From Ophiura sarsii (lineage: Eukaryota > Echinodermata > Ophiuroidea > Amphilepidida > Ophiuridae): a stretch of 64,000 nucleotides of DNA. Below are positions 34,195 through 64,000 of the stretch, in pieces. How positions within the stretch are numbered: the first letter of the stretch is position 1; each line of letters begins with the position of its first letter. The stretch lies in contig CM069443.1 in NCBI GenBank assembly GCA_035610835.1, positions 61,450,480-61,514,479 on the forward strand, given 5' to 3'. The notes under the pieces are model-generated. The model was not told the DNA's origin, did no database searches, and saw only the letters and a program-made list of their open reading frames with translations. A program made the position numbers and the translations under genes.

Positions 34195-34509
34195 TTAAAA
34201 GTATTACGGGCAATTAAGAAAATATCGCCCTCTTTTGGTAGACTTAGGAAACTCTCCATTCAAGTATAGGTTTTCAGTCAATCTTTGAGATGGAATTACT
34301 TATTATTAACGTACAACCTGCGAACGTGGGATAAGGTGAATTTGTCTTTAGGTGTGTATTTGCCATATTTTGGTAATACATTTGTATGTTCCCCTAGAGG
34401 TGGTAAACAAAAGTGAAACATACAGAGCATCATCTCATGGTCTAGTGAACGTATTATTCCAACGCAATCGCATACTTCCCTATCTTGTTGTAATATAACT
34501 TTTTATGTT

Positions 34510-34613
34510 ATTGGCGCCTTCCTGTCATTGATGGTGTAAACATCATGTTATGAAAGTGAGTCGACAAAATGTAATCATTTCATTATCGCGATATCAACGG
34601 CAGGAAGGCGTCA
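34510..34613. mobile_element. Short MITE, about 22-bp inverted ends
   Basis: TTGGCGCCTTCCTGTCATTG at the left pairs with the complement of CAACGGCAGGAAGGCGTCAA at the right, with three mismatches. About 60 bp lie between. There is no coding content; family and target duplication are unclear. Confidence 0.6.
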
Positions 34614-34681
34614 ATTACAACTAAAGTATATCATAATTGGGAAATACCCTCCTTCCAATGAATAGTCTATTGCAGTGGGAA

Positions 34682-34915
34682 TTCAACACTTTCTCTGCGG
34701 CTATTGGTTTTATTATAACAAAACAGAAATCTGTCTATACTTTCAAAGTCTTATTTCAAGAATTACTGATACAGCACTAGGCATGAAGGTACTCATTTTA
34801 ATGCATTCCACATAGTGATTCCAAATATGGTTATTCCGCTCAATAACTGTTTTGAAACATTTTGCGAACATTTTGGAATGTCGTCTGCAGACGCCTGCCG
34901 TGTGTAAATTGTTAA
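34682..34915. mobile_element. piggyBac-like MITE, copy 1
   Basis: One of four copies in this window that start AACACTTTC-C-GCGGCTATT and end in the inverse. The right TTAA is intact (34912-34915); the left end is degenerate. The centre shares ATTACTGA-ACA and TTTTGGAATGTCGTCTGC with the other copies. TTAA plus an A-C-CTTT terminus is the piggyBac pattern. Confidence 0.75.
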
Positions 34916-35169
34916 TTATGTAAATCATCAAAAACATGCCTTTTATTGGACGCTGCAAGTTTGTTGCTGCCTATTAGCAGGCCGTTGAGGAGATGGCTCA
35001 ATTGTGATTTTGTTACTATGCGTTCTCTATTTAGTTCAAAGAACCGCACGTGTCTTGATTGGCAAGGTGCTTTTAAGCGCGCCCTCATACCGCGCTGAAA
35101 AGAGTTAACAACTTGCCCGATACCGTTATTTTGTAAATTGGTAAGATTTGTGTTTTCTTGTTGTAGACT

Positions 35170-35420
35170 TTAAACACTTTCCACGCGACTATTAGTTTTA
35201 CCATTATACAAAACAGTTTCAGAAACCTTTCCCATCATTCAGAGTATATCTCAATAACAAATTACTGAACCAATACTAGGCATGTTTGTACTTATCATAA
35301 TGCATTTCTCATGGTGATTCCAAATTTGGTGATGCAGTTCAATAATTTTAACATTTTTGACACATTTTGTAAAGTTTTGGAACAGTCGTCTGCACACGAC
35401 TGCCGCGTGGAAAGTGTTAA
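35170..35420. mobile_element. piggyBac-like MITE, copy 2
   Basis: The most complete copy of the family: TTAAACACTTTCCACGCG at the left, CGCGTGGAAAGTGTTAA at the right. TTAA flanks both sides. The interior matches copies at 34682, 40125 and 61187. Two ORFs here in different frames are not conserved in the other copies. Confidence 0.8.
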
Positions 35421-38400
35421 ATAAGCAAACACATGTATTACACAGAATACAAATATTTGGAATGAGAATAAGATGTCCACGGTACACACGCATGACATAA
35501 TTTTCAGCATATTCACCATATCTATAACCAAGTCAATTTCCTATAAAGCTATCACCAAAGGAAATGATACTCATCTCTTAAAACAATTCATCCACTGGAA
35601 CTATGCAACAAGGCCAGCACATGTATAATTCTTGGAGATCAGACCTGGACCATACGGCCATGTTGCATTGTTATTACTTATTGATATATGAACGCTATGG
35701 CGTGATTTATTGAACACTGATTTGGACGGTCATTTTCATTTCTGGAACATTGACCTAAAAAGTGCTACATTGAGAGATGAATTTATATCGACGAATAGAA
35801 AATTGCTTTGAGAAATTGAATATTTGTCTACCCTATGGAAGTGTTAAATGGTGAACTAATAAGCCTGCGGGTGATTTTTAGATACAAAATTCTTAATAAG
35901 GCGATAAAAAGCCTGTTGCACGATATTCACTAACATTTTTACGACATGTTTGATACAAAACCCAGCCCAACCGACCGACACTACCTGAAAGAACCTCTAC
36001 AACAGGGGTTTTCCAAGCCTAATTCACAGTGTATAGAAGACCCCGAAATGAATCTAAATTCAACATGCAGTAGATGCTCGAAATACCCTTGAAGGCTGTC
36101 ATAAAAATTGAAACATTTGTGAGGTATTCGATGTTTTGCAAAAAGCGTTCTAAAAAATGTAAAAAAAGTTAATCCTATTTAATTATTAGTTTCTCCTCCA
36201 ATAAGTTCATTCGCCTTCCTTCTCTTAAGTTTTCTAAAGCTAATACGGTAATACCCTGATAGATACAGAAGTAGGCGCAACTAATTATACAAGTAAGTGT
36301 AGAATGACCAATCTGACAATTTAATTAAATTGACATACTGTATCCACTTTTATAACGAACATAGTCTATATATGTACTATACATTCAGTAACCAAATAAT
36401 GCAAATAAGACGAGATATCAGTTTCATTTTCAAAACATTTATTTACAATAATAATGTACATTAAATTCTGGTCGAATTATATAACAAACATGATGCAGTA
36501 TACATACATACCTTCCACACAATAGTAATTAAGACGTAAATTATAAATAATATATAAATATGTAAGACCCATCAAGGTACAATTTAAATTTATACATGTA
36601 TATAGGTTTTATTTTGTTTTATTTACAGATTGTTTATATACACGCAGCGTGTATTATAGCTCTCATGCACTACTACCAGCGTTTAAATATAAATGGTAAA
36701 ATACATGACTGTATTTAAGCCATGTTAATATAAAATGGAAAATCTAATGCTTTTTTCGTAGATAATATTTCATAGCGAAACCGTCTAGAGCAAGCTGATA
36801 GTATAATTAGTATACCTTGGATAATATATTTTCCTGTACCCAATCATTGGACTTTTAATTATAAGAGAGGCAGAAATAAAATATTCCTCCGAAGACATTG
36901 TTTTAACGCGAGATGACAAACCATTAAACCACCGAGGAGTCGTTGCACCCACAATACTTCGCTTCATTCTGTTTAATCATAGATAAGTTTAAACGGAATG
37001 AACCGAAGCACTATTATACTGACACAAAGTTACTGTATGAACTGCATGGCAAGTTGTGAATAAGACATCGTGGTTAACCCAGCCCGTTAGACTCCTGCAA
37101 AAGTTAACTACGGAAGCAAAATTGCGTACCGGCAGTCTCTGACACCAGTAAACACACTTGCCTTTAAACATCTGGTCATCTTACCCATCTATAGCAAAAC
37201 TCAATAGAGGTTCTGAGTGGTTTTATCTACTGACTCCATACAAAATATCTGAACCCAATTACTATGGTGTAGCGTAATCTATACAAGAAAAGTATGCCAC
37301 ATACCTATTATACATGTAACACGTACAGATAAGCCATTTGTGTTTATTGGAATTAATGCAACTGCTTCTGTTGAATGCAGTTGAATATGCCGTTATATTA
37401 CTCAGAGCAGGCAATAGAAAGCACATAAACTGCAAGCTGGTATCCACGAAAAAGAGGCATTCATTGGAAATTGTTTCTTTTATAAAGAATTATTTAAGTA
37501 TAGGTACGTGAGGACTTCAGCATGAGTTACAGTTGTTTTCCATAGTGACATTAAATCACGCAATTGTGTGTTATAAAAAGCGGTTGTGCACCAATTGTGC
37601 CGTGTGGTACACTGATAGTGTAGCATACATGCTATAGCATGATAAACCCGATAAAAACTCCTACAATTAAATATTGACGTGTTATTAAAACTCATGATCC
37701 ATGGAATTGGGACTATAGTTGAACAAGCAAGTAAAGCTGACCCAATTTTCAAGTCTTGATGTTTATCATCTTCAAAACATGCACCTGTTTTGTTCACAGA
37801 TAAGGCGATTTACCGAGGAAATATAATTAGAGTAACAGTTTTGAATTTCTGTTATGACATGCTATTTTGATATGTCATTTGATTTCCAACACATATTCTC
37901 TTACACATATTTCCTATGTACGTTGATACGTGGTAGATTTAATTTGAAAGCTGTTTTCACGACATGACTTTGCATTGACGAATAACATACATTTTAAACG
38001 AAACATAATGTTATCGTTGAATTTGTGTTGGGTATCACAATTAAAAGCTGCAATGCTGTAGGTATTTCTGCCCAGATTCCATTATGTTCTAGAATTTCAC
38101 ATGATTCTCACTTGTGGAGGTTGTAACACCACCTACAAAAATCACCTGCTTTATTCAAATAGTTCTGGTGTACATTACGCGGGAATTTAGTTCAGATTTA
38201 GGAATGTAGTTATTTAAAATGAAGCGCCTATCCATCTATCGCGGTAGAGTTATAAAACACCTTTTGTGGTCCTCTTACATAGTTATATCTTTAGATAATA
38301 ACAGTTAGCAATCTTACTTCTGAGTATCGGATGAATTTCCGTCATTATTCCAGCCCGTGAGCCTGCATTGCACAAGGTACAACATTGGAACCAGGTGGGG

Positions 38401-39504
38401 AACACGTCATTATCATTATGCTTGTTCGCTGTTTTTTCTTTTCCAAAATGGATGCGAGTATATCATATGGATATGCATACGCTTTTATTTACCAACACAT
38501 CCACACCTCACACACCCCACACCATCATCATGCACATACACACAATCAAATTCTTTGATCCGAGGTGGGAGTAAGCGCGGACATCAAATTACAACTGTCT
38601 CCAGAGTGCTAACGGAAAAATTGTTACACAAGACTGTCAAATACCCTTTACATTTTGAAGAAAAGGGAACAATAAGTAAAATTAATATTCAATTATCTCG
38701 AAATTCTGTGAGATTTAAATATGCAGGTAAATACCTCAATAACCAATAGACACGCTTAAATGCTTCGTTTGTGCATTAGTGGTCTGGAAATATGACTTCA
38801 AATAAAATGTAATTTAGACGATAACTAGTGGCCGGCTGGAAATAATGCACTGATCCGCCTGGCACATTTCCACACCTGTGTTATAGATAACCCATAATGA
38901 AACGTCCTACCGCACACCTTTCATTATACATATCAATTTAACGTTCTGGTTTGACCGTGCCATGTAAGAAGCAGATGTTAATATTGCACTGTGGATGTGC
39001 AAATTTAATCTCACATGAGATGTATGACGGCAAATGGCGGAAGAGATTGTGGGTGTAATGACTGGCTTGTACGAAAGAGATACAATGAGTTGGGGGAAAT
39101 GAGGCGATGGAAAAGATATATCGGAAATAAGAATAAGCTATAATTATGCACACACACACGCTTTCACACATCAACTCTGTAAAACATGAAACGCTATAAA
39201 AACAAGATGAGTCCAAAATACGATGGCGCTATTATTAGGTATAATGTGGTTAAAACTAAGTTAAATTCCCAATGTTAAAATATTGTACGAATTGTCATGA
39301 AGCTAATCGCAATTACACAATGTCTTAGGCGAAACTTGTACAGTACCCCTAGAATATGATTATTGTGTTCGACTACAATATATTACAAGTCATAATATCC
39401 ACACAATCATATCATATATAACGTATTCTGTATCATGGTTTAGCTACAGGTCTCTTCTTTACATCCAACGCATGACATCACAATGACGTTCTTTTTAAGG
39501 TTTT
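35421..39504. other. 4 kb AT-rich, no gene recognised
   Basis: Several ORFs of 60-130 codons occur on both strands, but none shows a domain, splice structure or composition that I can recognise as coding. This includes 37480-37797 and 36989-37171 on the minus strand and 38357-38749 on the plus strand. Local CA-rich sequence lies at 38495-38550. Confidence 0.4.
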
Positions 39505-39645
39505 TAAAAACCTTAAACATGCCGTTGTACAGTGAAATACAGGCTAAATCAAATTGTCGCCAATAAGTTCTAAATATAAAAAATACCGTTGGAAAGTGAA
39601 ATATAGGGCAAATTAAAATTGTCGCCAAAAAAGTTCCAAGTATCG
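39505..39645 (+). repeat. Imperfect tandem duplication, unit about 70 bp
   Basis: CCGTTGTACAGTGAAATACAG with AAATTGTCGCCAATAAGTTC is repeated about 70 bases later as CCGTTGGAAAGTGAAATATAG with AAATTGTCGCCAAAAAAGTTC. The match covers most of the unit. No function is evident. Confidence 0.65.
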
Positions 39646-39754
39646 GAATTTCACCAAGAAAAATGATGTTTCTAACATATAATATAATGTTCAAGACTAT
39701 ATACTATTAAGATATTCTTCAAAATTGTGATTTTAAATATGTTCAGGTGGCAAC

Positions 39755-39890
39755 CCCCACCCCTAATCTACCCGCAGACTTTGAGGGCTAACCCTACCCC
39801 CGGGTAAGGTTGTGCCAACGGAGAAAAACCGTAGGGGAAGTGGTAACCCCCTTCCCCCCCCCCCCCCCCCCCCCCCCCTCTCCGAAGACG
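39755..39890. repeat. C-rich stretch with long poly-C run
   Basis: Bases around 39849-39878 are essentially all C, preceded by several shorter CCCCAC/CCCC groups. The glycine-rich minus-strand ORF over it is a by-product. Confidence 0.7.
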
Positions 39891-40124
39891 AGAGGGTTTA
39901 ATAATTGTTTTATTGTTCAGAATCGGGAGGTTGGTTGGGATCACAATAAAGTATACCATAGATAGGAGAACATCTTGAAGAAAAACACATTTGCATTATC
40001 GTAGCGGTTTAGTCACCCTATTTTTTTTAAACACGTTCAGGTTAATGTAGCGTGTGCGTGATATATTACGTACAGCGGTGGTTTAACGTTATGAAAACCT
40101 TTAATAGAATACACAGTTATGAAC

Positions 40125-40344
40125 TTAACCCTTTCCATGCGGCTATTAGTTTTACCATTATACAAAACAGATTTTTCAGAAACATTTCCCAATTTCACAG
40201 TCTACCCCAAGGATTACTGAACCATTACTAGGCATCAATCAATTTCTCATGGCGATTCCAAATATGGTAATGCAATTCAATAAATTTGACACTTTTGAAA
40301 CATTTTGTGACGTTTTGGAGACGCAGACGCATCGAAACTGTTCA
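40125..40344. mobile_element. piggyBac-like MITE, copy 3
   Basis: TTAACCCTTTCCATGCGG at the left is the best match in the window to the usual TTAACCCTTT piggyBac terminus. The interior follows the family through GGTAATGCAATTCAATA. The right end is degenerate (ACGCAGACGC onward). Confidence 0.72.
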
Positions 40345-42957
40345 AGGGGCACTGAGAGATTGCCGAAGAATCTTTTTTTTAGAAAAAAACATTTTTTTCA
40401 ATAGATCAGGTGCGTACTAATTTAGGGTTGTATTATAATAGGGCTAGAGAGAATTTGTTTGAAGCAATATTTGGCGAGTGGTGTTGATAATTTCGATGTG
40501 ATCTACATCGAAATGACCAAATCATGAATTGTTACAAGATATCCGGCACATTAAGGTAAACAGTTTCAGATGGTAGTTTATGCCTAAGTATTACGCATGT
40601 GCAAAAATACCAGATTTCCAGGAAAATTGAGGGCGCACTCCCATCATACTTCCATCATACATATATACATCAGTGCCACTTTAACGTGTATCAAAATTGT
40701 GACCGATATAACTCAGTCCAAAAAAGGTAATACATAGGTCCTGTCTAATCTTCCGTCAAGACAGCTCGTCACAATACCTTCAAACCCATCACGAATGAAA
40801 AACACCATTTGCCGCCACCACATGTTTTATTTTAAACCAATCACCGAACTTTTTTTTCTGATTTACAAAATAAGCCGTAAATTTAACATCTGTCTCCTCG
40901 GTTGCAAACAGTGCAGATTATCCTATAGTATAATCAGTTCTAAATTGGCGCGAGATATTCGGTTTTTATCTCTCCATGCGCAAAAGAAAAACTGTATTAA
41001 TTCGATGCTGTAATAAGGCTTTGCCAATTTGGAACTGATAAAACTATAGACACATTCTAACCTTACTCGTTCCCTCGAGATTTAGACACGACTAGCAATC
41101 ATAGATGGTTGGGATCCTTTTAATGCATCGAATACAGATGATCTTAAAATAGATGAACGGTTCTTCCTTGCCATTCATTCATGATTAAAGATTCACCTTG
41201 TGAATAATAGATTCTTAACAGTAAGATGTATGTTACAGTAAACCAAGGAAGCGGCTTAGGAAATTACTTTTCGACATGTATGAGTAACGTTTCTGAAAAA
41301 TAAATAATCAAATATTAGAAAGTAGTAACGTCGAATTTTTGTAGCAGTCGAAGATCCGAGAATTGGATTTCCAAGAAGACAAGATTGCGATAAATCAAAT
41401 GGACAAAGTTATTGTTATATTCCATTGTATGGCAGTTCAATATGTTCATAAGACATCATTGTAATTGTGTACTTTTCAAGTCATTGGTTTAATTTCTTTC
41501 TTTTTTTAAATAAAGAACAGCATTGAGACGGATTACGTCAATTATGCTATGGTGATATCACGGTACTGGTAGTAATATGATGAGAAAATAAGCAATGCTG
41601 AATAAAGGGATATAAGAAAGCGGAGAGACTGGAACGTGCAATATCCCAAATAATGAATAGTAAATTTAATATTGCATCAGCAGTAAACTATCAACTCCAA
41701 TAAATATTATGACAAATGTCCTCTTTACAATAAGTATAACCTCTGCAGTGCATTAGTTGTGCACCTCAAACAATAAGAGATCCATGTTCCCGAGATTATT
41801 ATATTTAATATATTTATAAAGCAACTTGATCCGATGTGTACAACCGTATTAAGTTGGGAACACCCAAGCACCTCCTTGCCGACGGGTATTTGTACAGCAC
41901 CTTTCACCAACATTTATTTTATCTTACGAATTTGGCTGAAACGCACGCGCTGTCACATTCATATCAGACGTGTATCTCTCTTCATGCATGCCTCGATACC
42001 CGGCAGTTGCACCATTCAATATATCAATACTTTTCTCTTAGAGGTTCAAATACAAATAAAGGTAGATGATGACATTTTGAGAAGGATGGTTTAAACGATT
42101 GAAGACTTCAAAATTTGATTAATAGGTTACGGTTGATATAAATACTCATTACACACATAACTGGTATTTGATAGCATATAGATATATAACTGTTATACGT
42201 GAAGATACCTCGTTTTAAAACAAAACAAAATAATGAGTAAAATATTTTCATATACGATTCACACTCAATAAAAATGGACAAATACTGAGGTTTTAAAAAT
42301 ATTAGCATAACGTTGTATGTACATATCTATGTTGTAATGACGGAAGAATAATACTGCTCGGCATTCACGTAATAATGCTGCCGTTTTAATAAATGGGCAT
42401 ATAGTGATAGTTCCTGAACTTTGAATAAAACACACACCCACACTAACAGCCATTTACTCGCCAGTCTAACAAGCTTACTATCCGTATACCACACTTCCCA
42501 TACATTCATAGAGCAACACTAGCAAAGCTTAGATTTCTACTACAAGTATATATATTAACACAAGAATCACAATGTTATGTTAATCAAACTAGCAATATTC
42601 TGTTAAAAATCGCAACTAAATTTGAATTTATAACCCAGTAAACAGAATTGCAAATCTATTTTTATTTTCAGCGTACATTTTAAATGTTGATATTAACGAC
42701 TGCAAATTATTTTCCTACCACTAATATGAATGTTTGGGGTTCACGTTTTCATCTTTTGTAAAAAGACGAACCATGCCAATTTCGTGTAAATGTTAACCTT
42801 GCTATGTGTAATTCATTCGACTGAGGTTTTAAAAAATATTCCACTGGCATATTCATGCACGTGAGGACAGCATTTACTCATTCTTATACTTACCTAACAT
42901 TCAACACCCATTCTAACCTATACATACACCACAAAACAATTATATTAAACTTATTCG
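40345..42957. other. 2.6 kb AT-rich, no gene recognised
   Basis: A few short ORFs on both strands lack recognisable domains. I see no large inverted repeat or tandem array. Confidence 0.4.
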
Positions 42958-43292
42958 CTTTGAATTGAATCAAATAAGTTGAATTGAATAGAGTTGAATT
43001 GAATAGAGTTGAATTGAATAGAGTTGAATTGAATAGAGTTGAAATGAATAGAGTCGAATTGAATAGAGTTGAATTGAATAGAGTTGTATTGAGTAGAGTT
43101 GAATTCAATTGAATTGAACTGTGATAAATTAAATTGAATTGAATTGAATTGAATTTAAATGAATTGAATTGAATTTAAATGAATTGAATTGAATTTAAAT
43201 GAATTGAATTGAATTTAAATGAATTGAATTGAATTGAATTGAATTGAATTGAATTGAATTGAATTGAATTGAATTGAATTGAATTGAATTGT
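42958..43292 (+). repeat. GAATT-based microsatellite with nested units
   Basis: From 42975 to about 43105 the unit is 15 bp (AGAGTTGAATTGAAT). From 43130 to 43218 it is 20 bp (GAATTGAATTGAATTTAAAT), and from 43219 to 43290 pure GAATT. The gradient from diverged 15-bp to pure 5-bp repeats suggests the right side is the youngest. The 72-codon minus-strand ORF rich in NSTLF is a translation of the repeat. Confidence 0.95.
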
Positions 43293-43426
43293 TTTGACGC
43301 GGAGACTTTTTAAGGTAATTTACACCATGACACTTTGTACACATACACTCACATACGCCTTACACTACTATCATATTTTCAAACAAATGCAATATCTCAT
43401 GATCAACCCACACATACAGCAACTAC

Positions 43427-44181
43427 GGCCGCACTGCAAAACAAGTACGAATCGATCATACGTATAAGTGACTTTGAAGGCTTATATGATAGTTTCAAAA
43501 ATTATATTTTTACATCACCATACGAACAGGCTTCCATGATAATGAGCTGAGACCAATGAAAATATTTGTACATTATTATGGAAATATTGGTGCCAAAAAT
43601 GAGATTTGTGATATGAAAAACATTTTTTTGAAACTTTTTGGTCAATATTTTCAAAACAAACAAATTTTAAACCCCCTAAAAATAGCTCCTAGATAATTGA
43701 CTTTAGATGATACTGATTTTGTTGTCTGAACATTTATGGCGCCAAAAAAGTGATTTTTGGGCAAAAAAGTAAAAATCACTATTTTTAGTCACATTTGATA
43801 ACAAAAATGGATTCTCTGACTCATTTCATTACAAAAAATGTATACTGTTATGTACATCACATTTATAATTTAAAAGTTACATTTCTTGATAAATGTGGCG
43901 CCAAACAGGGTTGACACTTTCCTTAATTCGGTCCTCTCTTTTTCAAAGTTATGCCTATCTGTATCATGTATAATAAGGGTGAAAGTCAGACGGCCTGCAG
44001 CTGTTTATTACTTGATTTGCACTTTTTGTTTTGTAGTATAAGCATGCCGGACTGTACAAGAAATCTTCATTGGTGATTGTACGTATATGATGTAAAATAT
44101 TACGTTAACGAGTACCGTATAAGTCTTACGTACAAGTCACTTACTTATATAAGCCATACGTAGTATTTTTGCAGTGCGGCC
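43427..44181. mobile_element. 755-bp element with GGCCGCACTGCAAAA ends
   Basis: The left end GGCCGCACTGCAAAA and the inverse at the right are followed inward by further paired stretches (TACG, TATAAGTGACTT against AAGTCACTTACTTATA). The interior is AT-rich with repeated GGCGCCAAA stretches and no transposase. CACTGCAAAA resembles ends of CMC/CACTA-like elements; the flanks (CTAC, TATA) give no clear duplication. A piece of its interior (43937-44018) recurs at 46722-46805. Confidence 0.65.
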
Positions 44182-45068
44182 TATATGACAACCAATAAAA
44201 CCATGCTCGTAATACTATCGTACCATACATTCTTATTCCGAGAGTTAGGTGGAGCCGCCAAATTAACACTTTGTAATCCAGAGTAAATTACACATAATAA
44301 CAATTATACAATTAAGATAAAGTAAATAGTAATTTTACTTTGGAGCCTAGTAATACTGATTTCGCAGCTTCACCTAAACTAATACTCATAACATCACGCA
44401 CACCACTCACTGAGTGACACCTTTCACTGTCGTAATACATGAAATTTATTAATTGAATAAAAATATCGGTCATCAATATTCTGAAGTGTCGCCTATAATG
44501 ACAGGCAGACGGTTTCAATTTAGAACGATGCCTGAGACAATTACCTCAGGGAATACTCGTTATTAATTGGCTAGTCAGTTAGAGCGTGACAAAATTTGAC
44601 ATGGTAATAAGAGAATACCAGCACACGTAGCTGATGACACTTCTAATCATGTCAGTTATTTTCTAAATCGATCATATTGCTCTCGGTCGGGCTTTCACCA
44701 CATATGCTGTCTCCTCATTGGTCAATGGAGATTAGTTTTGAGCTATCTTTATTAAAGAAATCCGGTGGTAAATGGTAATACTTTACTTATTGACATTTTC
44801 AACAACAACAAAATCATTGTAAACACTAAAATCCGCTCAAATAGACACCTTAAGCTACTTCAAAAACAGGCTTACGGCCTTGAGGCGTTACCAAAGCAGT
44901 TTCTAAAAGATGAACTTACTCCAAGGAAGCTGGAGGATGATTCTAGCCACGATTGAAAACATTTGAAGACTGTAAGTTGTCGACCGAACCAATCCAACCA
45001 CACTGCTTTTCGAGTGGCAATAATCGGCGTATTGATCACCAATCACTCTATCCCAAGACAAAACCCCT
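44182..45068 (-). other. Presumed 3' UTR and downstream flank
   Basis: Follows the cyclase stop codon on the minus strand. A candidate polyadenylation signal lies at 44748-44753, about 315 bases after the stop. I cannot see where the transcript really ends. Confidence 0.4.
44748..44753 (-). promoter_or_regulatory. Candidate polyadenylation signal AATAAA
   Basis: On the minus strand the context is TTTCTTTAATAAAGATAG. It is a plausible AATAAA within the distance expected for a 3' UTR, but AT-rich DNA gives many chance matches. Confidence 0.35.
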
Positions 45069-62996
<17,928 letters not shown>

Positions 62997-64000
62997 CTGA
63001 AATGTAAATAACAGTGGAAAAAGTAAATAGTACAATACAAATTATCTACTTGTTTCAATCTTGTTCACATTCAGACGAACATGGTGTCGTTATATCTCAA
63101 CTTTTTAAAATGTAACAACAACTTAAATGTCAATGAAATAATTGAAATGGAAAAAGATAACAATTCTACAGCAATAATGCATCATTTATTTATGCTCTGT
63201 TGAAATTTCAGAACATAGCATATGAAAGCTAAGCGTAATAATAGAAAATTGTACATATTGTCATTCAGGTCACAATACGAGTTCACCCTAAAGATCTATG
63301 TCCCATACGCGATGACTATTCATTTCAAAATTGGTCGACGGGTGATGAATAAATCATTTGTTTTGGTGATATAAAAACCGATCTGGTGTAATCTCAGATG
63401 AGAGACCTATACGTTGACGCATATAGCTAGCGCTTTATTCAACATTCCCTATATAATGTCACTATTATGTAATAATGGCCCAGAATTTGAAAACAAATCC
63501 AAAAAAACGACCCCCACCCTCTTCTACAACTCCCACCCTCTTGGCCAACCTTGAAAAGCTTCCCTGCCCATACTATAATCTTGGATTTGTCTGTGTGTGA
63601 AAGTGACCGCAAAGAGTTGTTTAACGATTACAGAAAATAAGTTTGCACATAAAAACGACTTTAAGATGCCCTGGGTATACGTGGGTTAATAAAAAAAAAT
63701 TACGAAGAATCATTGCGGTGCAATATAACAAAGTTTATCGTCATATTTCTGTTGGTAGTCTCCCGATAATGAGTCTCTGCATTGCATGAGTACTACTACG
63801 GATCCAAATGTATAATATAATAGCACATAATGCTTTAGAATTCGCCACGACGTGTCACGGCATGCAAATGTCAGTTGCGTTACATTACGCTCAAATGCTA
63901 AGATGTGAAAAAACCACCTCCTATTAGACCATACTAATTCATGTATGGTTTCAAAAAATTTAAAAACACATAGAAAAGATTAACAGTCCATATTTGTACT
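62997..64000 (-). other. Upstream intron of the cyclase gene (incomplete)
   Basis: No further exon is visible up to the window edge. The next upstream exon of the kinase-homology domain should lie beyond 64000. Confidence 0.55.

Noticed and set aside
37480..37797. 105-codon minus-strand ORF as a host gene
   Set aside because: No recognisable domain, no splice context and composition like the surrounding AT-rich DNA.

Overview
The window is AT-rich animal DNA, most likely from a marine invertebrate. Evidence for a metazoan: one spliced gene with GT-AG introns, CR1/L2-type and other LINE remnants, a Penelope-type fragment, tRNA-derived SINEs, and many miniature inverted-repeat elements (MITEs) of mariner-, Tc1-, hAT- and piggyBac-like appearance. 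I cannot name the species from sequence alone.

The only host gene I can support is the 3' part of a receptor-type guanylate cyclase on the minus strand. Six exons (62996-62813, 61595-61455, 59642-59519, 58059-57816, 47341-47243, 45754-45069) join in perfect phase into 491 residues ending at a stop. They cover the end of the kinase-homology domain, the coiled-coil linker, the whole cyclase catalytic domain with all its key residues, and a long low-complexity C-terminal tail. The extracellular, transmembrane and most kinase-homology exons lie beyond base 64000. One intron is 10.5 kb and is full of small mobile elements.

The rest is repeats. From 1 to 6.5 kb there are three LINE remnants and a MITE. 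From 7.5 to 11.6 kb there is a gene-free stretch with a recurring 15-bp motif and a decayed tandem duplication. From 12.2 to 21.8 kb lies a long repeated segment (copy A) that contains a 3.2-kb minisatellite of about 91 units of 35 bp. A shorter paralogue (copy B) lies at 26.25-29.53 kb with only traces of that minisatellite, and an inverted fragment (copy C) lies at 33.4-33.7 kb. Between them are a second repeat family with a 36-bp variable tandem repeat (21.9-23.2 and 32.4-32.8 kb) and a tandem duplication of about 0.9 kb (23.9-25.8 kb). Comparing these paralogues gives unoccupied sites for four inserted elements, so their boundaries and target duplications can be read directly. From 33.8 to 44.2 kb there are foldback MITEs, piggyBac-like MITEs, a GAATT microsatellite and a 755-bp element with inverted ends.

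Long ORFs over the minisatellite arise because a 35-bp unit without minus-strand stops reads through in every frame; I do not treat them as genes. I did not find a new multi-gene system. The most notable items are the cyclase tail, the three-state minisatellite locus, the 15-bp motif cluster, the palindromic and telomere-like repeats in the large intron, and the set of datable nested insertions.
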